A stretch of 64,000 bases of DNA from Verrucomicrobiota bacterium (GTDB taxonomy: Bacteria > Verrucomicrobiota > Verrucomicrobiia > Verrucomicrobiales > Akkermansiaceae): positions 1-64,000 of the forward strand of contig JAPLUI010000127.1 of NCBI GenBank assembly GCA_026397725.1. Reading direction: 5' to 3'. A program made the translations under genes and the position numbers. A model generated the notes under the pieces. It did no database searches, had not been told where the DNA came from, and saw only the letters and a list, made by a program, of their open reading frames with translations. Positions 35,101 to 43,406 of this stretch are shown here, piece after piece; position 1 is the stretch's first letter, and every line of letters starts with the position of its first letter.

Positions 35101-37026
35101 TCACTCGTCCTTGATCCACACCAACGAGCGTCCGCCACGGTTGTTGCGGGCGTAATTCGGAATCGCCTTCAGCTTCGTGCTGTCGGCAAAGGTCCCTTCG
35201 ATCACCGTCACCCCGCCTAACAAATCCGGCTGCCAACTCGTCGTCAGTGGGGCATCCGGCTTGAGGACGGCATCGACATTCTGGTCAACGCTTTCGATAT
35301 TGTAGATCAAGGGTCCGCAGCGCAGGGCAACCCGGCCGAGGTTCGCCTTCACCTGCGGGATGGTCTTCACGCGCTGGACTTGCAGTGGCAGAACCAGGTC
35401 CACCTTGTCGCCTGGTTTCCACTCGCGGGTGATGACCGCATATCCATTGACGATTTCCGGGGTGACGGGCTGGCCGTTGAGCGCGAGCGAGGCCAGGGCA
35501 CCGGTGGCGGGGGAGTTTTGATAGAGCGTACTGGCCTCGTGGCGGGGCACGCGCACATGGAGCGCGAAGGACGCGGGTTTGGCGGGGTTCACGGTGATGC
35601 TCACCTCACCCTTCCACGGATAGTCGGTTTTCTGCACGATGCGCACCGGGGTGCCGGCGACCTTGCCGACGTTCACGGTGCTGCCGATGAACAGATTCAC
35701 GTATAGACTGTCGGCACCGCGGACATACATCCATTCCGGCAGCCTCAACAAGGTGCGCGGAATGTTGCCGACGCAGCACGGGCACCCGTGCCACGGGTAG
35801 CGGGCCTCCGAGGTGTCGAGGGCATTGGTGTAGGTGAAATTGTCGCCCGCCAGGTCGATGTCGCTGAGCACCGCGTTGTAAAGCGATTCTTCTAGCAGGT
35901 CCGCGTGGCGTGCGTCACGCTCGATCATGTTGAGCTTGTGTTGGAAGAAGATTTCGCCGCAGCCGGAGCATGACTCGCAGTAGGCGTTGTGGGGGAGTGA
36001 ATATTCGGCGCCGAAGCCTTCGGCGGATTCGCCGCTGCCAATGCCGCCGGTGACATAGTATTTCTTGTTCACCAGGTTTGACCCAATGGCACGCACGGCC
36101 TCGAGGTAGTCCGCATTGCCGGTCTCCATCGCGACATCCGCCATGCCTGAATACAGGTAGATGGCGCGCACCGCGTGGCCGAGCGCCTCGCGCTGGCGGA
36201 TGACCGGCAGGTGCGATTGTTCGTATGAATCGCCGCCGCCGCGCTGGTCTAGCAGAAACTTCGCCAGGGCCACATATCGGGTGCCCTTGCCCGGGCCGTC
36301 CTTGTCCTCAATGATGCGGGCCAGCCGCACCAATGCCTGTTCGATTTCCTCATGTCCGTCGAACCATGATTTTTTCGGCGCCGGGCCGATGTTGCGGTCC
36401 CAACAATCGGCCAGGCGCACCGCCGCGTCCAGCATCCGGCTATCCTTGCGGTCGGTGAGGAGGAAGTGCGCGATGGCCGCCTCGATGAAATAGCCCGCCA
36501 CATATCCCTCGTGGTCGTTGCGCAAGGTCCAACGCGGAACACTGCTTCCTTGTTCATTGGCATGGCCGAGCGTGAAGCGGGTTTGCAGGTAGCCGTCTTT
36601 TTCCTGCGCGGCGAGCAACACCGGCAGCCATTGCTCCATCGTGGTGCGCAACGCGGCCTGCGCCTTAATCATATCGGCATCGCCTTGCGGATCGAGCAAC
36701 TGGGCCACGCAGATCGACTCGAAGGTATTGAGCAGATAGGCATTCGCCCAGGGCGCGCCGACATGCGGCTGTGACGGCTTGCCGGCAAGCTTGTCGCCGG
36801 CATTGATGAAATTCGCGATTCCACCTTCGGCGACCTGCGGGTCGGAAAGCTTGGCGACGCAATGCGGAATCCAGCGGGTGATCAGAGCCTTGGCACGGCT
36901 GTTCCAAAGCTTGCTGTCGAGTTGATAGGGTTGCGTGTAAACCGGGTCCAAATGGGGGGCCGCACGGGCGGTCAAACCGGCCCCGGAAGCCACCATCGCG
37001 ACCATCATGCATGCATGTCGTTTCAT
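35101..37026 (-). CDS. Beta-L-arabinofuranosidase, GH127 family, secreted
   Basis: 641 aa from ATG 37026; the ORF extension to 37398 is unrelated. Signal peptide MKRHACMMVAMVASGAGLTA, alpha/alpha-barrel core (WANAYLLNTFESICVAQLLD, KKYYVTGGIGSGESAEGFG) and C-terminal beta domains. GH127 catalytic and zinc residues are visible as Glu and Cys in NAYCESCSGCGE and the paired cysteines in HGCPCCVGN. Family reaction: release of beta-L-arabinofuranose from arabinooligosaccharides, such as those on hydroxyproline-rich proteins or pectin. It looks complete. The fold-back element touches its 3' end. Together with the GH51 enzymes it indicates use of both alpha- and beta-linked arabinose. Confidence 0.9.
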   Translation of the reverse strand: MKRHACMMVAMVASGAGLTARAAPHLDPVYTQPYQLDSKLWNSRAKALITRWIPHCVAKLSDPQVAEGGIANFINAGDKLAGKPSQPHVGAPWANAYLLNTFESICVAQLLDPQGDADMIKAQAALRTTMEQWLPVLLAAQEKDGYLQTRFTLGHANEQGSSVPRWTLRNDHEGYVAGYFIEAAIAHFLLTDRKDSRMLDAAVRLADCWDRNIGPAPKKSWFDGHEEIEQALVRLARIIEDKDGPGKGTRYVALAKFLLDQRGGGDSYEQSHLPVIRQREALGHAVRAIYLYSGMADVAMETGNADYLEAVRAIGSNLVNKKYYVTGGIGSGESAEGFGAEYSLPHNAYCESCSGCGEIFFQHKLNMIERDARHADLLEESLYNAVLSDIDLAGDNFTYTNALDTSEARYPWHGCPCCVGNIPRTLLRLPEWMYVRGADSLYVNLFIGSTVNVGKVAGTPVRIVQKTDYPWKGEVSITVNPAKPASFALHVRVPRHEASTLYQNSPATGALASLALNGQPVTPEIVNGYAVITREWKPGDKVDLVLPLQVQRVKTIPQVKANLGRVALRCGPLIYNIESVDQNVDAVLKPDAPLTTSWQPDLLGGVTVIEGTFADSTKLKAIPNYARNNRGGRSLVWIKDE

Positions 37027-37597
37027 ATGATTTGTTTGCTTGTTTGGTACAACTGTAAAACGCGGGCGAAAAGTGCAGCGGGTGACGGTCGAAAAGTGAG
37101 TCACCCCTGTGGCGGAGAGAGAACACAAAGCTGGCGTGCGGGTCAAGCTCGAAATGAAGACCAACCCAGCGCATGCTCGTTGGCTGGAGTGGAGCGGAAG
37201 CCAACGAGCATGCGCGGCCGCCGCCCCCTCCCCGGGGTCTTGCACGGTGGTTATCCGAACTACCGGCAGGTCATCCCGCATCTGGTGCCGGAACTGGTCA
37301 CCATCGCCGGCGACCGGCGGCCCGGTGTGATCGCCTGGCTGCGTGCCCTGTGCCCGGACACATTTGTCACATGGACGGTGAAAGATCGTCTGGGGCAAAA
37401 CCGTAGCTTGAGGAACCGGATGCGTTAATTGCGCTCGTCCAGTTCAGTGCGTCGTCGTCGTCCGGCCTTCGGGCCGGGCGGCCCTGTCCCGGATAGCAGT
37501 CAGTCAAATGTACAGCAAGGTGCGTGTGGTCAATCCTTTCCTGGTTTGAATCGCACGGGTCCTCTTCCTATTCGCACATTCCAACAAATTCCCAGCC
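37027..37597. other. Long intergenic region with two strong hairpins
   Basis: Contains a 17-bp perfect inverted repeat (37169-37217), a terminator-like CCGGCCTTCGGGCCGG stem near 37460-37475, and a short plus-strand frame ending at 37428 (LHGGYPNYRQVIPHLVPELV ... LRNRMR) that I do not recognise and that may be a gene remnant. The promoter of the 37598 gene should lie in the last 100 bp. Confidence 0.4.
37169..37217. repeat. 17-bp perfect inverted repeat
   Basis: GCGCATGCTCGTTGGCT, a 14-bp spacer, then AGCCAACGAGCATGCGC. Too long and too exact to be chance; no T-run beside it. Confidence 0.65.
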
Positions 37598-39817
37598 ATG
37601 AAGAAACAAATGATAATTCGCAACACCTTGGCAGGCGGCCTGTTATGGGCCGCCCTGACGGCGGGCACCGGCGCGAAGGACACGGACTTTTTCCTCCACG
37701 ATGGCGATGCCGTGGTGTTCCTGGGCGACAGCATCACCGAGCAAAAGTTATACACCACCTATCTTGAAGCTTACGCCCTAACCCGTTTTCCGAAATGGAA
37801 ATTCACCTTCAGGAATGCCGGCTGGGGAGGTGACACGGCGTGGCTGCGCCAGCGCGCCCATCCGGATGAAAACACCTTGTTCGCCGCCAAGGGTGAGGAC
37901 CAACAGAAAATGGTTGAACTCGCCGTAGGCACCGGGCTGGAGCGCGATGTGCTGCCGCTCAAGCCCACGGTGGTGACCGTGGACTTCGGGATGAACGACC
38001 ATGCCTACACGGCATTCCGTGAGGATATTTTCAGCGCCTATGCGCGCAGCCAAACCGAGATTGTCAAGGTGCTCGCCAAGCACGGTGCGCGGGTCGCACT
38101 GCTGACCCCGCAGCCGATCGAGGAGCGCCGGGCCGACCCGGATCAGGATGTGCGCAACCAGTCGCTGCGGAAGTTCTCCGACGGCCTCAAGGAGATTGGT
38201 GCCAAGAACCAGGCGTTGTTTGTCGATCAGTTCGATCCCTATATGGCCATCATGCTCAAGGCGCGCGCAACCAACCCGCAGGCCGCCATCGGCGGCGGCG
38301 ATGCCGTACACCCGGGACCTGCCGGACATACCCTGATGGCATGGGCCATTCTGAAAGGGTTGAGCGCACCCGCGCTCGTCTCACTGGCCGAAGTGAATGT
38401 GGCGGATGCCAAACAACCCAAGGTGACAGCCGCCGAAAAGTGCCTTCTAACCAACCTGAAGTTCGACCAAGGCACGCTGGGTTTTGACCGTCTGGATGAC
38501 GCGCTGCCCATGCCGGTTGACGCGCGCGCCGAGCCGGCACTCAAGCTCGCGCCGGTGCTGGACGACCTGAGCCGCTACGACCTCAAGGTGACCGGGCTTG
38601 CTCCCGGCGATTACGAGCTGACCGTGGACGGGGAGGCGGTCGCCACGGTGACTGCGGAGGATCTGGCAAAAGGTTACAATCTGACAGCCTGCACCGGACC
38701 GGTCACCAAACAGGCCCAAGCGGTTCTGGCACTCGTGTTCAAGAAGAACGACGTGTATTACGAACGCTGGCGCAATGTCCAACTCAACGGCGGCACTGCG
38801 GAACGACTCCAGGAACTCGACAAGCAGCTCGGCGGGCTGGAAACGGAAATCAATGCCGCCCGCATCCCGAAAATCCATCACTACGAGCTGAAGCTGGTGG
38901 CCAAATATTTCCTGATGACATCGTTCGGCGAACCGGGGGGGAACGGGCTGCGGCTGGCCTTGAGCACGGACGGCTATCGTTGGTCGGCGTTGAACCAGGA
39001 CCGCACGGTGCTGACGCCGCAGGTCGGCGCGGCAAGGTGTTTGCGCGATCCGTCCATCGGGCTGGACGCGCAGGGCACGTTCCACATCGTCTGGACCCTC
39101 GCTTGGGGCGCGCAGCCCGACAAAGGCATCGGCTACGTCTGTTCCAAAGACCTGATCCACTTCGAGCCACAGAAGATGATTCCCGTGATGGAGAATGAGC
39201 CGGAGACGATCCTCGTCTGGGCGCCGGAGCTGTTCTGGGACGAAGTCCAGCAGCAGTGGATGATTTTTTGGGCTTCCACCGTCAAGGGAAAGTTTCCCGA
39301 AACCCTGCACGTCGTCGACGGGACCTTGAACAGCCGGATCTACTACACGACGACCAAGGACTTTCAGCGTTTCCAGCCCTCGAAGCTGTTGTTCGGCCCG
39401 CGCGAGATGATGGCCATTGATCCCTGTATTTTGCACCCGGCGCCGGAAAAGTACATCATGTTCGTCAAGGGCGATCGGGCCGAGGCACCCAAAAGTGGTT
39501 TTTTTGCGGCCACGGCCACCAGCGCCGAGGGACCATATACGCTGGACCCCAGGCTTATCTCGGCCCCAAATCATGGCGGTGACGAGGGCCCCTCGGCGAT
39601 GAAGATCAAGGATGAGTACCTGCTCTATTTCGGCTGTGTCAGCTCTGGAAATATGTGCGGGGCGTATCGCTCCAAAGACCTGAGCCATTGGGAAGACTGC
39701 ACCGCGCAGATGGTTCCCCTGCCGGGATACCGGCACGGCACGGTGATCGAGATCCCGGGGACAGTGGCTCGAACACTCATCGGGCACTATGGCTATGGCA
39801 CGCAACCACACCCGTAA
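37598..39817 (+). CDS. SGNH hydrolase fused to GH43-like beta-propeller
   Basis: 739 aa. Signal peptide (about 1-26), then an SGNH/GDSL hydrolase (about 30-275) with block I FLGDSITE, block II NAGWGGDTA, block III GMNDHAYTAF and block V DAVHPGPAGH, so the serine, asparagine and Asp-His are present. Residues 275-440 are a beta-rich extension usual for these esterases. From about 447 a five-bladed propeller of the GH43/GH117 style begins without a linker (GGNGLRLALSTDGYRW, CLRDPSIGLDAQGTFHIVWT, WAPELFWDEVQQQWMIFWAS, HGGDEGPSAMKIKDEYLLYF). Both parts are usually separate secreted proteins, and the join KIHHYELKLV / AKYFLMTSF omits the second signal peptide. Inferred activity: removal of acyl groups coupled to glycosidase action; the propeller's substrate is unknown. 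Confidence 0.75.
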   Translation: MKKQMIIRNTLAGGLLWAALTAGTGAKDTDFFLHDGDAVVFLGDSITEQKLYTTYLEAYALTRFPKWKFTFRNAGWGGDTAWLRQRAHPDENTLFAAKGEDQQKMVELAVGTGLERDVLPLKPTVVTVDFGMNDHAYTAFREDIFSAYARSQTEIVKVLAKHGARVALLTPQPIEERRADPDQDVRNQSLRKFSDGLKEIGAKNQALFVDQFDPYMAIMLKARATNPQAAIGGGDAVHPGPAGHTLMAWAILKGLSAPALVSLAEVNVADAKQPKVTAAEKCLLTNLKFDQGTLGFDRLDDALPMPVDARAEPALKLAPVLDDLSRYDLKVTGLAPGDYELTVDGEAVATVTAEDLAKGYNLTACTGPVTKQAQAVLALVFKKNDVYYERWRNVQLNGGTAERLQELDKQLGGLETEINAARIPKIHHYELKLVAKYFLMTSFGEPGGNGLRLALSTDGYRWSALNQDRTVLTPQVGAARCLRDPSIGLDAQGTFHIVWTLAWGAQPDKGIGYVCSKDLIHFEPQKMIPVMENEPETILVWAPELFWDEVQQQWMIFWASTVKGKFPETLHVVDGTLNSRIYYTTTKDFQRFQPSKLLFGPREMMAIDPCILHPAPEKYIMFVKGDRAEAPKSGFFAATATSAEGPYTLDPRLISAPNHGGDEGPSAMKIKDEYLLYFGCVSSGNMCGAYRSKDLSHWEDCTAQMVPLPGYRHGTVIEIPGTVARTLIGHYGYGTQPHP

Positions 39818-39907
39818 ACCGCTCCTGTGCGCAGGATGATTTCTCTTGCATGCGCGGCGCCAACTTCACAACTCTTGACACACCCCCTATTCTGGAATGC
39901 CAACCCC

Positions 39908-39980
39908 TTAGTCCCCGCCCTCCGGTCCGGCCACCGGCTCTTGCACCGGCCTTCACCATAAATGCAGTTTCCCAGCAGTC
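39908..39980 (+). repeat. R1 dispersed repeat, copy 6
   Basis: CCGCCCTCCGGTCCGGCCAC, GGCTCTTGCACCGGCCTTCA, then AATGCAGTTTCCCAGCAGT. Lies 8-10 bp upstream of the next gene's ATG and is not in frame with it. Confidence 0.75.
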
Positions 39981-39987
39981 CGAAACC

Positions 39988-41241
39988 ATGCAACCTATGA
40001 ACATAAAACAGTTAGCCAGCACCCTCATCCCCGCCCTCGCCGCCACGGCGTATCTATCAGCCAACCCCGCCGCCGGCACCTCGAAGTGGCCGGAGCAGAC
40101 GCCGGCCGGATGCCCGTTCGTCCGCTCGGGCGACCTGCCTGGCATGGAATTCACCGAGCGCCACGCGGAATACACCAATGCCGACACGTGGTATCCGTCG
40201 TGGGCGGCCGATGGCGACTTGTATTCGCCATGGACCGATGGCTCGGTCAATGGGTTGGGCTCCAACTCGGCGGGAAAGGATGCCACCACCGGCTATGCCA
40301 AGATCCTTGGCGATGATCCGCTCAACCTCAAGGTGGTGGACCAGGCGGTTTACAAATCCGATCCGGCACCCTATCAGAGCCGCTATCCATGTGGCAGCCT
40401 GGTTCATGACGGCGTCTGGTATTACGGCACCTATTGCCTCTACGGAGGACAAGTCACGGCAAAGGACGGCGTCACCTACAACTGGCCGTGGTTGGGGCCG
40501 TTTGTCGGGTTCCGCTGGTCCACGGATTTCGGCAAGACCTGGACCCAGACGCCCTGCACGCCGGCCAAGCCGTTGTTCGGCGAGGCATGCCTGAATGGCG
40601 AGCCGGTCAAGATCGGCGCGCCGCATTTCGTTGACTTCGGCAAGAACATGCAACACTCCCCCGACGGCAAGGCATATCTCGTCGCCCACGGCGCGTCCGA
40701 CGGTGTCAAGCGCCGCTTCGGCTATGACAGTTGGATCACCGGCGATGAGATCTATCTGCTGCGCGTCACCCCCACGATCGGGAACATGAACGATGCCTCG
40801 AAATACGAGTTTTTCGACGGCAGCGGCTGGACCAAGGATTTCAGCAAGATCAAGCCCATCGCCGCCTGGCGCGATAACATGGGCTGCGTCACCATGACCT
40901 ATAACGCGCCGTTGAAGAAATTCCTGATGTGCGTTACCGACGGCATGACCACCGGGTGCCGCTTCAACACTTATATCCTCGAGTCGAATCAAATCACCGG
41001 GCCGTTCAAGCTGGTGCAGTATCTGCGGTATTTCGGCGAGCAGGGTTACTTCGTCAATTTCCCGTCGAAGTTCATCAGCGCCGATGGCCGCACCCTCTGG
41101 CTCTCCTATTCCGGCAACTTCGCCACGTCATGGGATGGGCAGCAAATCAAGAAGAACCCGCCCCCCAGCAGCTATGCGTGGTGCCTGCAGGAGGTCAAGC
41201 TGCCAGCACCGGGCAAGACCCCGACAACCACATCCCCATAA
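39988..41241 (+). CDS. Secreted beta-propeller protein, probable glycosidase-like
   Basis: 417 aa from ATG 39988 (alternative ATG 39997); the longer ORF start at 39655 lies inside the previous gene. Signal peptide about 1-30 (LASTLIPALAATAYLSANPA). The rest is rich in propeller-type strands with Asp-box-like turns (GFRWSTDFGKTWTQTP, LWLSYSGNFATSWDG, YWPSWAADGDLYSPW-like opening). It resembles DUF4185/sialidase-like folds more than any single GH family, so no reaction is assigned. It sits 170 bp after the SGNH-propeller gene and directly behind R1, and is followed within 90 bp by GH51; these genes may form one transcription unit for polysaccharide breakdown. Confidence 0.65.
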   Translation: MQPMNIKQLASTLIPALAATAYLSANPAAGTSKWPEQTPAGCPFVRSGDLPGMEFTERHAEYTNADTWYPSWAADGDLYSPWTDGSVNGLGSNSAGKDATTGYAKILGDDPLNLKVVDQAVYKSDPAPYQSRYPCGSLVHDGVWYYGTYCLYGGQVTAKDGVTYNWPWLGPFVGFRWSTDFGKTWTQTPCTPAKPLFGEACLNGEPVKIGAPHFVDFGKNMQHSPDGKAYLVAHGASDGVKRRFGYDSWITGDEIYLLRVTPTIGNMNDASKYEFFDGSGWTKDFSKIKPIAAWRDNMGCVTMTYNAPLKKFLMCVTDGMTTGCRFNTYILESNQITGPFKLVQYLRYFGEQGYFVNFPSKFISADGRTLWLSYSGNFATSWDGQQIKKNPPPSSYAWCLQEVKLPAPGKTPTTTSP

Positions 41242-41327
41242 CAGATGCAACATGACCTTAACCACAACATTGCAGGGCACAACCGTGAAGAACCAAATCA
41301 CGTTCCCTCCCGCGTAGTGAAAAACTT

Positions 41328-41420
41328 CCCCATGAATCCCGAGGCTTCCATTTCCCCGCCCTCCGGTCCGGCCACCGGCCCTTGCAACGGCTTTCCCCCG
41401 AAAAGCGGTTTGTTAGCAGT
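41328..41420 (+). repeat. R1 dispersed repeat, copy 7 (full length)
   Basis: CCCCATGAATCCCGAGGCTT, CCTCCGGTCCGGCCACCGGC, CCCGAAAAGCGGTTTGTTAG then CAGT. Upper strand gives the start and first 30 residues of the following GH51 gene. Lower strand shows GGAGGG then ATG opening a short frame (MEASGFMGKFF). Confidence 0.8.
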
Positions 41421-43317
41421 CAGGTTGCTGGGGTTTGCGGCAATCATGGCTCTGTTGGGCCCTGTGCCCGCCGTTGCCGCCGAGACGGTCGCGAACGGCG
41501 CGCGGCCGACGACGCTTTCGATTGATCCGACCAAGACTGTCAATCGTATCGACGAGCGGGTCTATGGGCACTTTTTGGAGCACATCTATCATTCCTGCAA
41601 CGGCGGGTTGTGGGGCGATTTGGTCTGGAATCGCAGCTTTGAGTACAATGCCGCCGATGGGTCGGCATCGCATAACTGGACGGCCTATGGGCCGGGCAAA
41701 GCCACCCTTGCCAAGGACCATCCGCTGAACAGCAACTATTGCCAGCAGATCGTCGCTGAATCCGGCGAAACGGGACTCGAACAAACCCCTTTTTGCATCC
41801 GCCAAGGCGAGACCTATCGCGGCTCGCTCTGGGCCCGCGGCGAAGCTGCCGAGGGCCTGGTGGTTCGACTGCTCGACGGCTCGCAAACGCTGGGCGAAGT
41901 GACGCTGCCTCGCCCGACGGCCGAGTGGGGAGAGTATCCGTTTGAATTCAAGTCCACGCGCGGCACCGACAACGCCACGTTGCGGATTGGCGTCCGCGGC
42001 AAGGCCGAGGTCTGGCTGGACCAGGTGTCGATGATGCCCGAGAGTTGGGCCAAGGCGGGCGGGTTTCGCCCGGACTTGCTCAAGGCCGTCGCCGACCTGC
42101 GGCCGCCGGTCATCCGCTGGCCCGGCGGCTGCTACGCCAGTTGGTATCGGTGGAAGGAAGGCATCGGGCCGCAACACAAGCGGCAATCGTTCCCCGTGGA
42201 AGTATGGGAAGACCGGGACGTCAACTCCCTGGGCACTGACGAGTTCATGGCCCTCTGCCGCAAAGTGGGCGCCGAGCCACTGTTCGTGATCACCCTGGGT
42301 TTCGGTGAATTTCCTCGCGCCTATCCGAATGTCACGGCGGACGAACTCCTGCAGGATGCCCTCGATTGGTTAGAATACTGCAACGGCCCGGCTGACTCGA
42401 AGTGGGGCAAGGTTCGCGCGGCCAACGGTCATCCCGAGCCTTACAACGTGAAGTACTGGGAGCTCGACAACGAGGTGTGGGGAATAGGTGCCGAACGCTA
42501 CGCCAACGCAGTCCTCAAGTTCGCCCCTCCGATGAAGAAGGCCTATCCTTCGATCCAAGTGGCCATCTGCGGCAGCGCCGGCTATGATATTGCTTGGAAC
42601 AAGTTCATGATCGACCACTGTGCCGAGGTGATCGACTACCTGAGCCTCCACCATTACGAGAATCCCAGTGGGTATGCCGACGGGCCGCGAAACTATGAAG
42701 ATGCCTTCCAAAAGTCGGGCGAGTTGATCCGGCAGTCGAAGAACCCAAAACTCAAACTCTACATCTCCGAGTGGAACGTCCAAACGACCGACTGGCGCAC
42801 GGGCCTCTATGCGGGCGGGCTATTGAACAGCTTCGAGTGCTGTGGTGATTTCCTGGCGATGGGCTGCCCCGCACTCTTTCTCCGAACCACGGCCTCCAAG
42901 GAGCAAAATTGGAAAGCCCTCATCACCTTCGACCATCGTACTTGGTTCCCGGCACCTAACTATGTCGTGATGAAACTCTGGCGCGACCACTACGCGCCCA
43001 CCCGGGTGAACCTCGACGGAGATTGCCGCGGGTTGAATGCCTTGGCCACGAAGTCGGCCGACGGCCGGGCGATTTATTTCAAGGCCGTCAACCCGACCCC
43101 GGAACCCGTGACGGTCGAACTCAACATCATGCCGGGGTTTGCCGTGGGCAAGGCCGAGTTGGAGCTTGTCGCTCCCGACTCGCTTGACGCCCAGAACACG
43201 CTGGACAAGCCCCATGCGGTGCAACCTGTGGCCGGCGCCGTCGAGCGCAGCGGCTCCACGTTGCGTTTCACGCTTCCCCGCTGGTCGGCAGCCGTGCTAA
43301 GCGTCCACTCCACGTAG
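41332..43317 (+). CDS. Alpha-L-arabinofuranosidase, GH51 family, with R1-encoded N-terminus
   Basis: 661 aa from ATG 41332. Residues 1-30 (MNPEASISPPSGPATGPCNG...) come from R1; the hydrophobic core LLGFAAIMALLGPVPAVAAE follows and should serve as signal peptide, although it now sits 30 residues in. An internal TTG within R1 (LLAVRLLGF) is a possible alternative start. Layout: N-terminal strands (VNRIDERVYGHFLEHIYHSC), CBM4-like insert, barrel with acid/base Glu381 (ELDNEVWG) and nucleophile Glu480 (YISEWNVQ), then a C-terminal beta domain. All catalytic residues are intact. Same reaction as the 14.1 kb enzyme but only moderately similar. The 49.7 kb pseudogene is closer to this one. Confidence 0.87.
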   Translation: MNPEASISPPSGPATGPCNGFPPKSGLLAVRLLGFAAIMALLGPVPAVAAETVANGARPTTLSIDPTKTVNRIDERVYGHFLEHIYHSCNGGLWGDLVWNRSFEYNAADGSASHNWTAYGPGKATLAKDHPLNSNYCQQIVAESGETGLEQTPFCIRQGETYRGSLWARGEAAEGLVVRLLDGSQTLGEVTLPRPTAEWGEYPFEFKSTRGTDNATLRIGVRGKAEVWLDQVSMMPESWAKAGGFRPDLLKAVADLRPPVIRWPGGCYASWYRWKEGIGPQHKRQSFPVEVWEDRDVNSLGTDEFMALCRKVGAEPLFVITLGFGEFPRAYPNVTADELLQDALDWLEYCNGPADSKWGKVRAANGHPEPYNVKYWELDNEVWGIGAERYANAVLKFAPPMKKAYPSIQVAICGSAGYDIAWNKFMIDHCAEVIDYLSLHHYENPSGYADGPRNYEDAFQKSGELIRQSKNPKLKLYISEWNVQTTDWRTGLYAGGLLNSFECCGDFLAMGCPALFLRTTASKEQNWKALITFDHRTWFPAPNYVVMKLWRDHYAPTRVNLDGDCRGLNALATKSADGRAIYFKAVNPTPEPVTVELNIMPGFAVGKAELELVAPDSLDAQNTLDKPHAVQPVAGAVERSGSTLRFTLPRWSAAVLSVHST

Positions 43318-43406
43318 GATGCGGGAACATAACCTGCATTGGCCTGTCGGTGTGTGTTTTTACCTTACAACCTTTGCCCTCTTAACCTCCCCAGGAAAGA
43401 TAAAGG

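Noticed and set aside
36862-37428. Plus-strand ORF over the GH127 5' end as a transposase
   Set aside because: The part beyond GH127 (LHGGYPNYRQVIPHL...) has no DDE or HUH motif; left as an unrecognised remnant.
38447-39811. 454-aa minus-strand ORF over the SGNH-propeller gene
   Set aside because: Antisense shadow without recognisable domains; sense strand has strong motifs.
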